Positions 51,404 through 61,273 of a stretch of DNA of 64,000 bases are shown in pieces; positions within the stretch are counted from its first letter, which is position 1, and each line of letters opens with the position of its first letter. The notes below the pieces were generated by a model. It was given only the letters and a program-made list of their open reading frames with translations, was not told the DNA's origin and did no database searches. Source of the DNA: Actinoplanes teichomyceticus ATCC 31121. GTDB lineage: Bacteria; Actinomycetota; Actinomycetes; Mycobacteriales; Micromonosporaceae. Location: the NCBI RefSeq assembly GCF_003711105.1, contig NZ_CP023865.1, positions 7,485,001 through 7,549,000 on the forward strand, read 5' to 3'. A program made the position numbers and the translations under genes.

Positions 51404-52330
51404 TCAGCACTCGGTGGCCGGTTCCCGTCGTACGTCGGCCGGCGCCTCCGGATCGATCACGTCGAGATCCGTACCGGCGGCCGCGTCGCGCTCGGCACCG
51501 GCGGCCGCGTCGCGCTCGGCACCGGCGGCCGCGTCGCGCTCGGCACCGGTCTCCGGCGCCGGCGGCGCGGATGCGTCGGCGACCGGCCGGTCCGGCTCGG
51601 CCGGGCACGCGGTCCGGCCCAGCGGGACGCAGAGATCCAGCGCGCTGACGCACCGCGGCTCCCGGTGCACGCCGAAGACCACCACCCGCTCCTCCGGCTG
51701 CCGGGTGACCGTGGTGTCCAGCACCCGGCGGTCGCTGGGCTTGCCGTCGATCAGGGTGACCAGGTAGCGGACCGTCTCCTCGCCCGGCACGCCCGGGGCC
51801 TGCACCTTCCGGATGCCGCGCGGCAGGCTGTGGTCGCGGATCACCCGGGTCTCGAACGGGATGGGCCGGGTCTCCACATCGGTCCGGGTGGTGACCACCG
51901 GCCGCGCGGCGGCGGAGCTCTTCGCGGCGGTCTCGCGCCGCCTCGGCGCCGCGGAACGCGGTTGCCGTGATCCGGTGCGGTCGGCCGGGTCCTCGGCCCG
52001 GGCACGGCTGAGCTCGGCGCCGGTCGCCGCGGCGGTCCGTGCCGGCTTGGCGACCGGCGGCGGGGCCGGGCGCACCGGCACGTGCACCCGCCGCCGCGGC
52101 GGCGGGGCGGCCGCGGCCGCCTCCCGGCTGACGATCTCCGGACTCTCCTCCAGGCGCGCGGCGCCCGGGTCGGCGGCCAGGGCCTGCTCGACGGCCGGCT
52201 GACCGCCCTCGTCCCCGGCCAGCATCGCTGCGCCGGCCGCACCACCACCGAGGACCACCAGCAGCGCGCTGATGCCGGCGGCCATGCGGACACCGAACGG
52301 CAGGCGGGCCCACCAAGACTTTCGTGGCAT
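51404..52330 (-). CDS. G5-domain extracellular protein with 8-residue repeats
   Basis: About 308 residues. A membrane/signal segment lies near residues 15-36 (MAAGISALLVVLGGGAAGAA), then a long disordered Pro/Arg/Ala stretch. A G5 domain at about 150-225 (IPFETRVIRDHSLPRGIRKV, VRYLVTLIDGKPSDRRVL) is the cell-wall-binding module of resuscitation-promoting factors, but no lysozyme-like domain is present. Three GAERDAAA repeats lie near 262-285. The start is uncertain: GTG 52375 is also possible. Confidence 0.75.
   Translation of the reverse strand: MPRKSWWARLPFGVRMAAGISALLVVLGGGAAGAAMLAGDEGGQPAVEQALAADPGAARLEESPEIVSREAAAAAPPPRRRVHVPVRPAPPPVAKPARTAAATGAELSRARAEDPADRTGSRQPRSAAPRRRETAAKSSAAARPVVTTRTDVETRPIPFETRVIRDHSLPRGIRKVQAPGVPGEETVRYLVTLIDGKPSDRRVLDTTVTRQPEERVVVFGVHREPRCVSALDLCVPLGRTACPAEPDRPVADASAPPAPETGAERDAAAGAERDAAAGAERDAAAGTDLDVIDPEAPADVRREPATEC
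51476..51547. repeat. three identical 24-bp in-frame repeats
   Basis: GGCGGCCGCGTCGCGCTCGG-type units at 51476, 51500 and 51524 encode GAERDAAA on the minus strand. Confidence 0.88.
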
Positions 52331-52555
52331 TTGAAGCAGTTGCTGCCATGAGTCACTAGTTGTCTGGTTTTGCACCAAAGCATTGTGACTCTCCGAGAGC
52401 GGAAGGCAAGTGTCCCCCGGTCCCCCGAAATGCTGACCGGCGCCGCCCGTAACCGTGCCGGCGCGTTCCCTTCGCGGGGAGACAGCGCCGTCCCGCCCGG
52501 GCGCGCCCGGTCACCGGCCCGGCGAACGACCGGTCACGGGTGTGCGCACCGGCCG

Positions 52556-52561
52556 TACGAT
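52556..52561 (+). promoter_or_regulatory. -10 hexamer of leaderless marR-type gene
   Basis: TACGAT is followed by 7 nt and the ATG at 52569. Confidence 0.6.
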
Positions 52562-52568
52562 CACAGAC

Positions 52569-53030
52569 ATGCCACCAGCCCCCGGCCCTCTCGACCCCCT
52601 GAGCCCGGAGGAGGAGGCGGTGATGCGCGCGCTCGGCCGGTTCCTCCTCGTCATTCCACGCGCCCTGGACGCCGACCTGATGCGCGAGCAACGCATGTCA
52701 GCCAGCGAATACTCCGTGCTGCGCCACCTCTCCGAGGCCCCGGACCACCGGATGCGGATGAGCGAGCTCGCCGCCGCCTGCGACATGTCGCTCAGCGGCA
52801 TGACCCGGCTCGCGGCGAAACTGGAGTCCCTGGGACACCTCGAACGCATCCGCTGCGAGGAGGACGCCCGCGGGGCCAACGCGGTGCTCACCGACCGCGG
52901 CCTGGAGCGGCTGCGGGAGGCCTGGCCGACACATCTGGCCAGCGTGCGGCGGCACATCTTCGACCACCTGGGCGAGCTGGACCTGGACCGGCTGGCGGCG
53001 GCGTTCTCCGCGATGGCCACCGACGTCTGA
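52569..53030 (+). CDS. MarR-family regulator
   Basis: A 153-residue winged-helix protein. SASEYSVLRHLSEAPDHRMRM, the recognition region LAAACDMSLSGMTRLAAKLE, and the wing CEEDARGANAVLTDRG are canonical. ATG 52569 is preferred to in-frame starts upstream (such as 52455) because of the leaderless hexamer. The effector and target are not evident; the nearby GNAT is convergent. Confidence 0.9.
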   Translation: MPPAPGPLDPLSPEEEAVMRALGRFLLVIPRALDADLMREQRMSASEYSVLRHLSEAPDHRMRMSELAAACDMSLSGMTRLAAKLESLGHLERIRCEEDARGANAVLTDRGLERLREAWPTHLASVRRHIFDHLGELDLDRLAAAFSAMATDV

Positions 53031-53039
53031 CCGGGCGCC

Positions 53040-53672
53040 TCAGCGGTCCCGCAGGTCACGCTCGAAGCAGCGGGAGATCGTCGAACCCCGGTACACGCCG
53101 TAGAGCGGGATCTCGCGGTAGCCCTCCCGCCGGTAGAACCGGATCGCCTCGGGCTGCTCGGAGCCGGTCTCCAGGCGCAGCGTCGTCCACCCCCGACGCA
53201 CCGCCGCGTCCTCCAGGGCGCGCAGGATCGCGGTGGCCACCCCGGAGCCGCGGTGCCCGGGCGCCACGTACATCCGCTTGATCTCCGCGCTGTGGTCGGT
53301 GAGACGCCGCAGGGCTCCGCAACCGATCGCCGGGGCGCTTCCCGGCCGCGCGCCGCCGGCGGATGCGGCGCGCCCGGATCCGCCGGCGGCGCCGGCCGGG
53401 ACGGCGTCTGCCGGGACGGCGGCGGGCGGGACGGCGTCTGCCGGGTCGGCGGCGGGCGGCTCGGCGACGGCCGGGTCGGCGACGGCCGGGTCGGCGACGG
53501 CCGGAGCTTCTCCACAAGCGACCAGGAAGAGGTCGATGTCGGACGCGGACGGCGGGCCGCCCGGCTCGTGGTCGTCACAGCCGTAGCGGGCGTCCAGTTC
53601 GGCCCGCTGCGCCCGGCGCAGGGCGGCGCCGGCCGGGTCGCTCCAGGACCGTTCCTCGATCGTCCAGGTCAT
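53040..53672 (-). CDS. GNAT acetyltransferase with low-complexity insertion
   Basis: A 210-residue protein. The conserved GNAT parts are IDLFLVACGE (about 46-55) and, after a gap, IGCGALRRLTDHSAEIKRMYVAPGHRGSGVA (split here by description: strand, then acetyl-CoA loop) and EAIRFYRREGY. Residues 56 to about 112 are an Ala/Pro/Asp repeat insertion in the beta-hairpin loop, where family members have a few residues. The fold on both sides is intact. Divergent from the TetR gene at 53745. Confidence 0.82.
   Translation of the reverse strand: MTWTIEERSWSDPAGAALRRAQRAELDARYGCDDHEPGGPPSASDIDLFLVACGEAPAVADPAVADPAVAEPPAADPADAVPPAAVPADAVPAGAAGGSGRAASAGGARPGSAPAIGCGALRRLTDHSAEIKRMYVAPGHRGSGVATAILRALEDAAVRRGWTTLRLETGSEQPEAIRFYRREGYREIPLYGVYRGSTISRCFERDLRDR
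53401..53505. repeat. 30-bp (x2) and 15-bp (x3) in-frame repeats
   Basis: Two 30-bp units (53401, 53431) and three 15-bp units (53461, 53476, 53491) encode the AVADP-type insertion of the GNAT on the minus strand. Confidence 0.85.
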
Positions 53673-53705
53673 GGCACCCACCCATCGCCGCGAAGTCATA
53701 ACAAG

Positions 53706-53727
53706 CGTTACGGTAACATCCGTTACG
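53706..53727. promoter_or_regulatory. repeated CGTTACG motif in the GNAT/TetR divergent region
   Basis: CGTTACG occurs at 53706-53712 and 53721-53727, with GTTACGGTAAC across the first copy. A probable TetR operator. Confidence 0.5.
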
Positions 53728-53744
53728 AAAAGGGGGTGCGACCC

Positions 53745-54344
53745 GTGTCACGATGGTCCGACCGGTCCGCGCAGGCCGAGACGCTGTCCCGGGCGGTCTG
53801 GGACGTGCTGGCCACGCAGGGCCTGGAGCGCCTCACCGTGCGAAGCGTCGCGGCCGCCGCCGGCTGCACCACCGGCCTGGTCATGCACCGTTTCCCGAAC
53901 CGGCGCGCGCTCCTGCTGCACGCCCGGCAGCTGCTGCACGAGACCACCCGGGCCCGGGTCGAGGCGCTGGAGGCCGCCGCCGCGAACCCGCGGGCCGCGC
54001 TGCGGGCCGTCCTGCTGCAGGGCATGGCGACGGACGAGCGGACCCGGCAGGAGTCGATCGTCTGGATGGGCTTCCTGGCGGCCGCGTTTTCCGACGGCGA
54101 GCTGATCGCCGAACATCGCCGGAACAACCACGCCTGGCGTACCCGGGTGGAACGCCTCACCGCCGCCGCCGCGCCGGACTGGCCCGCCGCGCGGGTCGCC
54201 TCCGCGGCGCTGGCGCTGATCGCCATGGCCGAGGGCGCCGCCGCCTTCGCCGCGGCCGATCCGGCCGCCTTCCCGGCGGCGCGGCAGGCGGAGATGTTGG
54301 ACGCCGCACTGACCGCTTTCGGTCTCCTCGACCGTACGACGTAG
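53745..54344 (+). CDS. TetR-family regulator (TetR 3)
   Basis: A 199-residue protein with HTH at about residues 8-53 (SRAVWDVLATQGLERLTVRS, AAGCTTGLVMHRFPNRRALL). AAAGGGGG precedes GTG 53745; a GTG nine bases earlier is in frame. Divergent from the GNAT and with repeated CGTTACG sites between them, it probably represses one or both genes. Confidence 0.88.
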   Translation: MSRWSDRSAQAETLSRAVWDVLATQGLERLTVRSVAAAAGCTTGLVMHRFPNRRALLLHARQLLHETTRARVEALEAAAANPRAALRAVLLQGMATDERTRQESIVWMGFLAAAFSDGELIAEHRRNNHAWRTRVERLTAAAAPDWPAARVASAALALIAMAEGAAAFAAADPAAFPAARQAEMLDAALTAFGLLDRTT

Positions 54345-54373
54345 CCGCCCCGCCCCGGTCGGCGGCGGCGCGC

Positions 54374-54997
54374 TCAGCGCAGCGCCGGGAAGATCACCCC
54401 CGCGACCACGGCGCCGGCCAGCGCGCCGGCCACCACCTGCGCCGGGGTGTGCGCGGTCAGCCGCACCCGGGCCCACCCGCCGAGCAGCACCAGCGGCGCC
54501 CCGAGCAGCGCCGCCGGCCCGTAGATCGCGGTCAGCGTCGCCAGGGTTCCGGCGGCCACCCCCGCGTGGATCGACATCTTCCACCACCGCGTGACCAGCG
54601 CGAAGATCACCAACCCGACGCCGCCCGCGGCCAGCAGCGCCAGCACCTCGCGCGGTGCGCCGAGCAGCACCAGCACGACCAGCCCGGCGGCGAGCGACCC
54701 CAGCCCGAACAGCAGCGGCACCCGCCGGTCGGCCCGATCCGGGATGTGATGGTCGGTCAGGCGTCCGGTCCGTACCCCGTGCAGCACGTACCCCAGCGGA
54801 ATGACCGCCGCGAACACCGCCCCGGGCAGGCCCCACCAGCGCGAGACGCCCGGCGTCTCGCCGGCGTGCCAGCCCACGACCATCAGCAGCGCCGCCACCA
54901 GCACCGCCGGTGCGAGCACCTCGGAAATGATGCGGGCGATGCGGTCGCCCACGGCCGGCCCGGCGTTGATCACGCCCCATTCTGGCAAACCGGTCAC
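54374..54997 (-). CDS. PAP2-like membrane phosphatase
   Basis: A 207-residue protein with five or six hydrophobic segments. The motif order of PAP2 relatives is visible: DHHIPDRADRRVPLL (basic motif), KMSIHAGVAAGT, and RVRLTAHTPAQVVAGALAG with the last His. Such enzymes hydrolyse lipid phosphates. Motif 1 is less strict than in canonical PAP2. GTG 54997 is the only in-frame start before the conserved region. Confidence 0.78.
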   Translation of the reverse strand: MTGLPEWGVINAGPAVGDRIARIISEVLAPAVLVAALLMVVGWHAGETPGVSRWWGLPGAVFAAVIPLGYVLHGVRTGRLTDHHIPDRADRRVPLLFGLGSLAAGLVVLVLLGAPREVLALLAAGGVGLVIFALVTRWWKMSIHAGVAAGTLATLTAIYGPAALLGAPLVLLGGWARVRLTAHTPAQVVAGALAGAVVAGVIFPALR

Positions 54998-55289
54998 CGG
55001 CGATCCGGCTCGACGACCGGAACCGCCCGGAGCCCGGGCTTCCCACGCCGTTCCCGGCCGATCTGGAGATCGGCCGGTGCCGGGTCGCAGCGGCTGAGCC
55101 GGATCCCTCCGGGTCGGCGCACCTTCGGGAGGTTCGGGAACCGGAACTTCCCTCGCCGCTGAAAGACCTGCGGGGCCGGCCGAAGCATGCTCCGGGGCCA
55201 GCCAGCCGATGAGGGATCACCTCCGAAGCGGCGGCCGGAGTAGAGCTCGGCCGCCGCACCCTGTCCTCTACCAGGGAGCACCGATAGCC

Positions 55290-55610
55290 ATGCAACCCAC
55301 CATCGGGGAGACCATCGCGCAGATCCGGCGGGCCCGGCCGTTGACTCAGGAGCAGCTGGCCGAACGCGCCGACATCAGCGTCGAGACCATCCGCGAACTG
55401 GAGCAGGGCACGTCCGGCGGCCAGCCCCGGATGTCGACCCTGAACACCATCGCCCGGGCACTGGGGGTGCCGACCTCGCGCCTGCTCGGCAACGCCGCGC
55501 ACCCGGGCTGGCACGCGTCCTGGCTCGCCGCGAACTACGCCCGGGGGGTGGGAACGACCCGCCGGGTTCGCCGCCTGGCGGCCCGGCTGGTCCCTGCCCG
55601 GCGCCGATGA
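55290..55610 (+). CDS. XRE-family HTH protein, possibly frameshifted
   Basis: A 106-residue ORF. Residues 1-70 are a clean HTH_3 domain (RPLTQEQLAERADISVETIR, LNTIARALGVPTSRLLG). After about residue 88 the frame turns to Arg-rich nonsense. The adjacent +1 frame continues to a TAG at 55771-55773 with a helical, coiled-coil-like sequence (IAELTARIAAIEARHADAEA). The shift point coincides with a run of six Gs near 55543. Either a short HTH protein or a frameshifted regulator of about 155 residues. AGGGAG precedes ATG 55290. Confidence 0.6.
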   Translation: MQPTIGETIAQIRRARPLTQEQLAERADISVETIRELEQGTSGGQPRMSTLNTIARALGVPTSRLLGNAAHPGWHASWLAANYARGVGTTRRVRRLAARLVPARRR

Positions 55611-55783
55611 TCTGCGTCGGCTGCCCGAGGACGGGGTGGCCAGGGTGCCGTGCGTGTTCGGTCCGAGTATCGCCGAGCTGACGGCGCGGATCGCCGCGAT
55701 CGAGGCGCGCCATGCCGATGCGGAGGCCGAGTCGGAGAGGTCCCGGGCGTCGATCCGGCGGGGGATCAGGTAGGCCGATCGCC

Positions 55784-55821
55784 GGGGGCCGCACCCGCAA
55801 GGGTGCGGACCAGCGGCCCCC
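55784..55821. terminator. compound hairpin between the HTH gene and ychF
   Basis: CCGCACCC-GCAA-GGGTGCGG (55789-55808) is nested in an outer GGGGG/CCCCC stem. An alternative outer pairing GGGGGCCGC/GCGGCCCCC is also possible. A convergent terminator. Confidence 0.65.
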
Positions 55822-55855
55822 GAGAAGCGGCCCGACCAGGGCTGATGACGCTGAA

Positions 55856-56941
<1,086 letters not shown>

Positions 56942-56949
56942 GGAACGCC

Positions 56950-56955
56950 AGTCTA
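56950..56955 (-). promoter_or_regulatory. -10 hexamer of possibly leaderless ychF
   Basis: TAGACT on the minus strand lies 8 nt before the GTG at 56941, one more than in the other cases. Confidence 0.45.
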
Positions 56956-57091
56956 CGGGCTGTCCACCGCCGGTCCGGCGGCCGCCGGTGCACGCCGCCG
57001 GCCGCCGGGTGGGGCCCGGCCGGCGCACAGGCCACGCCGATGTCCGAAACCCGCCAGCCGACGGGCGCCGGATGAGCGCAGACTCGACGGC

Positions 57092-58609
57092 ATGGAACTG
57101 GACTTCGAGCGGTGCTACCGGGCGGTGGACAGCCGTGACCAGCGGTTCGACGGCTGTTTCTACACGGCCGTACGCACCACCGGGATCTACTGCCGCCCGT
57201 CCTGCCCGGCCGTCACGCCGAAACGCGAGAACGTCACGTTCTATCCGAGCGCGGCCGCCGCCCAGCGTGGCGGCTTCCGAGCCTGCCGCCGGTGCCGTCC
57301 GGACGCGGCGCCCGGCTCACCGGAGTGGGACGCCCGGGCCGACACCGTCGGGCGGGCGATGCGGCTGATCGGCGACGGTGTCGTCGACCGGGAAGGCGTC
57401 ACCGGGCTGGCGAGCCGGCTCGGATACACCGAACGGCACCTCAACCGGATGCTGACCGCGGAACTCGGCGCGGGGCCGCTGGCGCTCGCCCGGGCCCAGC
57501 GGGCGCAGGCCGCCAGGATCCTCGTGGAGACCACCGATCTCGGACTGGCGGAGATCGCGTTCGCCGCCGGATTCGGCAGCGTGCGGCAGTTCAACGACAC
57601 GATGCTCGAGGTGTACGCGCAGGCCCCGGGAAAGTTGCGGGAGACGCGGCCGGTGATCCGGGGCGAGGCCGGGGTGATCAACCTGCGGCTGGCGTACCGG
57701 GCGCCGCTGCACGTCGGCTCGCTGCTCGAGTTCCTCGGGGCGCGGACCCTTCCCGGGGTCGACGAGCTGGACGGCGACACGTACCGGCGGGGGTTGGTCC
57801 TGCCACACGGCGGCGGGAGCGTGGCGCTGCGGCCGGCCGAACGGTGGGTGCACGCCACCCTGCGGCTCAGTGATGTCCGGGATCTCGCGCCGGCGGTGGC
57901 GCGGTGCCGGCGGCTGCTGGATCTGGACGCCGACCCGGCCGCGGTGGACGGGACGCTCGGTGCGGATCCGGCGCTGGAGGCGGTGGTCCGGGCCGAGCCC
58001 GGGGTCCGGGTGCCGCGGGCGGTGGACGGGTTCGAGATGGCGGTTCGCGCCGTGGTGGGGCAGCAGGTGAGTGTCGCCGGGGCGCGGACGACGCTGGGGC
58101 GGTTGATCCGGGTGGCCGGGGTGCGGGTGGCCGGTGGGAGCGGCGGTGAGGGAGCGGAGGACGGCGCCGGGGCGGCGGGTCCGGTGGGGGGAATCGGCCC
58201 TTCGGGCCCCGCCCCCGCCCCCGCTCACCAACTCACCGGCTTTCCGGCCGCCGCCGTCGTCGCCGAGCTTCCGGACGCCGCCTTCGGCATGCCGGCCGCC
58301 CGCCGCGACACCATCCGCGCCGTGGCCGCCGCCGTCGCCGACGGCAAGCTGGACCTGGAGCCCGGCGCGGACCGCGCCGAGACCACCGCCCGCCTGCTCG
58401 ACATTCCCGGCATCGGCCCGTGGACGGCCGGTTACGTCGCGATGCGCGCGACCGGCGACCCGGACGTCTTCCTCGCCACCGATCTGGCCGCCCGCCGGGG
58501 CGCGGCCGCGCTGGGCCTGCCGGACTCGGCGAAGGCGCTCGCCGCGCACGCCGAACGCTGGCGCCCCTGGCGTTCGTATGCGCTGGTCCGTCTCTGGCGA
58601 TCGGCCTGA
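57092..58609 (+). CDS. alkA: Ada-AlkA fusion: methyl-phosphotriester sensor plus 3-methyladenine glycosylase
   Basis: A 505-residue protein in three parts. The Ada zinc domain (residues 1-75; CFYTAVRTTGIYCRPSC and CRRCRPD supply the Cys set) is followed by an AraC-type HTH (about 85-190; SRLGYTERHLNRML, EIAFAAGFGSVRQFND) and an AlkA glycosylase (about 200-505; GIGPWTAGYVAMRA and catalytic Asp in FLATDLAARRG). A Gly/Ala-rich loop near 350-370 is an insertion. It should both sense and repair alkylation. The ogt gene follows 125 bp downstream. Confidence 0.92.
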   Translation: MELDFERCYRAVDSRDQRFDGCFYTAVRTTGIYCRPSCPAVTPKRENVTFYPSAAAAQRGGFRACRRCRPDAAPGSPEWDARADTVGRAMRLIGDGVVDREGVTGLASRLGYTERHLNRMLTAELGAGPLALARAQRAQAARILVETTDLGLAEIAFAAGFGSVRQFNDTMLEVYAQAPGKLRETRPVIRGEAGVINLRLAYRAPLHVGSLLEFLGARTLPGVDELDGDTYRRGLVLPHGGGSVALRPAERWVHATLRLSDVRDLAPAVARCRRLLDLDADPAAVDGTLGADPALEAVVRAEPGVRVPRAVDGFEMAVRAVVGQQVSVAGARTTLGRLIRVAGVRVAGGSGGEGAEDGAGAAGPVGGIGPSGPAPAPAHQLTGFPAAAVVAELPDAAFGMPAARRDTIRAVAAAVADGKLDLEPGADRAETTARLLDIPGIGPWTAGYVAMRATGDPDVFLATDLAARRGAAALGLPDSAKALAAHAERWRPWRSYALVRLWRSA

Positions 58610-58733
58610 CCCGACGCTACCGCGGGACCGGCCCGGGATCCGCTTGTCCACAGACGGGCCCGGTCCACAGACGATGCCCCCGGCCGACGCCGGTCGGTCA
58701 GGCTGGAACCCCCGAAACAAGGAGTTGATCGGC

Positions 58734-59231
58734 ATGTTGCGTCACTCGACGATGGACACTCCCGCCGGCCCGTTCACCCTGGTCGTCGCGGATTCCGGGG
58801 CGGTGCGCGCGTCCGGTTTCACCACCGACGTGCCGGAGCTGATCCGGCTGGTCCACCCGTCGCTGGTGGAGCCGGCCGAGGCGGCCGACGATGTCGGCCC
58901 GGCGCAGGCCGCGGTGCGGGCGTATTTCGACGGTGACCTGCTCGCCCTGGACTCGGTGGCGGTGCAGCAGCGCACCGGCGGCGTGTTCCTGGCCCATGCC
59001 TGGCAGGTGATGCGTGAGATCAAGCCGGGCGACCCGGTGACCTATTCGCGCTATGCCGAGCTCGCGGGGCGGCCCACGGCGATCCGGGCGGCCGCCGCGG
59101 CGTGCGCACGCAACGCGGTGGCCCTGATCGTGCCGTGTCACCGGGTGCTGCGGACGGACGGGTCGCTGGGCGGCTACCGGTGGGGTCTGCCGGTGAAGTC
59201 GTGGTTGCTGGAGCACGAGTCGGCCCGGTGA
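58734..59231 (+). CDS. ogt: methylated-DNA-protein-cysteine methyltransferase Ogt
   Basis: A 165-residue suicide methyltransferase. The acceptor Cys is in IVPCHRVL, with RAAAAACARNAVA before it and the closing GGYRWGLPVKSWLLEHE. It removes O6-alkyl groups from guanine. AAGGAG precedes ATG 58734. Together with the Ada-AlkA fusion upstream it makes an adaptive-response pair. Confidence 0.94.
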   Translation: MLRHSTMDTPAGPFTLVVADSGAVRASGFTTDVPELIRLVHPSLVEPAEAADDVGPAQAAVRAYFDGDLLALDSVAVQQRTGGVFLAHAWQVMREIKPGDPVTYSRYAELAGRPTAIRAAAAACARNAVALIVPCHRVLRTDGSLGGYRWGLPVKSWLLEHESAR

Positions 59232-59307
59232 CGCCACGCCCGGCGGGTCCCCGGGTCGTCCACGGCGGCGAGGACGTCCGGCCGGGGCATCGCGGGCCCG
59301 GCGACCG

Positions 59308-60591
59308 CTACCCGCCCGGTGCGAGAGCGGTCGGGCTCACGCTGACCACCGTGCCGGTGCGGCGGGCCCGCTCCGCGGCCCACACGACCCGGTGGCTGTC
59401 GAGGCTGGCGGCCGCCCCGGAGCCCAGCGCGGACTGGTCGCGGGTGGCGACCGCGGTGAGGAACGCGTCGATCAGGCCGGCGTCACCGCCGCCGTGGCCG
59501 CCGGCCGCGGTGCCGCCGTCGCCGGACGGGACCGGGATGACCCGCTGGCTGCCGTCGCGGAAGTCGGTGACGGTCAGGGTGCGGCCGTCCCCCTCCAGAC
59601 TGCCGTGACTGCCGAAGATCCGGGTCCGCCGGTAGCCGTCCGACGGCGAGAACGCGACCATCGTCAACGACGCGGTGGCACCGCCGGCGAACTCGAAGTT
59701 GACCACCTGGTGGTCGACGACGTCGTTGTCGCACAGGTAGGCGCACCGGCCGTACGGGCCGGTGCGCAGCGCGTGCAGCACTCCCGCCTCGGTGGCGTCC
59801 GAGGTCACCGGACCGAGCGGCCAGCGTTCCCGGCGCGGGTCGCCGAGGCAGCCGAGGTACAGGCGTTTCGCCGAGTACGGGCAGCTGCCCTCCACCGCGC
59901 AGTCCAGGCACCGGTCCGCGGCCCCGTCCGGCTGCCGGTCCGGCCGGAAGTGGTGGAGCCCGCCGAACGACGACACCCGGGCCACGTCGTCCCCGACCAT
60001 GTGCATGATCCAGTCCACGTCGTGGCAGGACTTGGTGAGCAGCATCGGGCCGGACCCGGTCTCGGAGCGCCAGTGGCCGCGGACGTACGAATGGGCGTGA
60101 TGCCACCACCCGACCGGTTCGAGATGCTGCACGTTGACCACGTCGCCGAGCGCACCGTCGCGGATCAGCTCCCGCACCATGGCGGTGTACGGCGTGTACC
60201 GCAACACGTGACACACCCCGAAGATCCCTCCACCGGCCACGGCGGCCCGGACGATCCGCCGCGCGGCCTCCTCGGTCGGCGCCATCGGCTTCTCCAGCAG
60301 CATGTCGTACCCCTGCCCGAGCAGCGCGACGGCCGGCGCCTCGTGCAGCTGGTCCTGCGTCGCGACGATCACCGCGTCGGCCACCCGCGGCCGGTCGAGC
60401 AGCTCGGTCCAGTCCCGGTGGATCCGCTCGGCGGGCAGCCCGAACTCGGCGGCGAACCGTTCCCGCCGCCCGTCGTCGGGCTCCGCGACGGCGACCACCC
60501 GGGCCCGCCCGGTCTCCGCGGCGACCCGTGCGTACATCGTGCCCCGGTGTCCGGCACCGACCACCGCGACGCTGACGACCGATTCCGTCAT
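59308..60591 (-). CDS. Gfo/Idh/MocA-family oxidoreductase
   Basis: A 427-residue protein with Rossmann motif VVGAGHRGTMY, then LLEKPMAPT (the family's EKP motif). The central part has SCHDVDWIMHMVGDD. A Cys-rich segment (CLDCAVEGSCPYSAKRLY) is found in a sub-group of these dehydrogenases. Substrates are usually sugars or inositols; which one is unknown. GGAGGG precedes ATG 60591. No catabolic partners adjoin it. Confidence 0.88.
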   Translation of the reverse strand: MTESVVSVAVVGAGHRGTMYARVAAETGRARVVAVAEPDDGRRERFAAEFGLPAERIHRDWTELLDRPRVADAVIVATQDQLHEAPAVALLGQGYDMLLEKPMAPTEEAARRIVRAAVAGGGIFGVCHVLRYTPYTAMVRELIRDGALGDVVNVQHLEPVGWWHHAHSYVRGHWRSETGSGPMLLTKSCHDVDWIMHMVGDDVARVSSFGGLHHFRPDRQPDGAADRCLDCAVEGSCPYSAKRLYLGCLGDPRRERWPLGPVTSDATEAGVLHALRTGPYGRCAYLCDNDVVDHQVVNFEFAGGATASLTMVAFSPSDGYRRTRIFGSHGSLEGDGRTLTVTDFRDGSQRVIPVPSGDGGTAAGGHGGGDAGLIDAFLTAVATRDQSALGSGAAASLDSHRVVWAAERARRTGTVVSVSPTALAPGG

Positions 60592-60694
60592 TCCGCCCTC
60601 CACGTGCGCATCCGTGACGGCGGGCACCGGGTCCCGGGCGGCAAAAGCGAGGATCCCGGGAGCGGAACCCGTGGTTCGGTCCACCATAGAAGGC

Positions 60695-61273
60695 ATGCCG
60701 ATCGCCCCGGAGGATGTCGAGGCGCCGGCCGCGGACACCGTGCTGTTCCGGTCGTCGCCGGCCCGGACGTTCGTCACGGTGTTCGCCGTGCTGATGCTGG
60801 CCTACCTGGTGGTGTCCCCGGTCGTGGGGCGTATCGCGCGGGACACCGGCGATCCCTGGTGGGTGACCGCCGTGCAGGCGGTCATCGTCGGCGCCACGGT
60901 GGCGGCGTTCTACTCGCTGTCCGCCCGGGCCGCGCTGACCACCTGGGTGCGGGTGTCGGCCGGTGGCCTGGAACTGGCCGCGCAGGGCAGCGACCCGGTG
61001 CTGCTGGCCTGGGCGGACGTGGCCGCGGTGACGGTGCGGCGCAGCGGGCTGCGCACCGTGCTGGAGGTGACACCGGTCGATCTCGACACGGTCCATCCGG
61101 TGCAGGATTCCGGTGTGGGCGGGCCGCCGCTGACCGAGACGTCGCGGGGACCGGCGTTCGTCGCCGACCTGACGCAGATCTGGCCCAGTCCACGGGCACT
61201 GCGGCGGGAACTGGTCCGCCGGCTGCACCCGTACCCGAAACCCATCCTGGTCCGCCCGCCGCAACCCTGGTGA
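60695..61273 (+). CDS. membrane PH-domain-like protein
   Basis: A 192-residue protein. Two hydrophobic segments (about 26-47 and 62-82) are followed by a bacterial PH-type domain (TTWVRVSAGGLELAAQGSD, WADVAAVTVRRSG, LEVTPVDLDTV). This two-helix plus PH arrangement is frequent in actinobacteria; role unknown. The ATG start at 60695 has only a weak CACCAT hexamer and no clear Shine-Dalgarno. Confidence 0.72.
   Translation: MPIAPEDVEAPAADTVLFRSSPARTFVTVFAVLMLAYLVVSPVVGRIARDTGDPWWVTAVQAVIVGATVAAFYSLSARAALTTWVRVSAGGLELAAQGSDPVLLAWADVAAVTVRRSGLRTVLEVTPVDLDTVHPVQDSGVGGPPLTETSRGPAFVADLTQIWPSPRALRRELVRRLHPYPKPILVRPPQPW

Noticed and set aside
57092..58609. Ada domain as a frameshifted or broken gene because of an upstream open frame from 55712
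   Set aside because: The upstream part is antisense to ychF and is non-coding. ATG 57092 begins precisely at the Ada domain.
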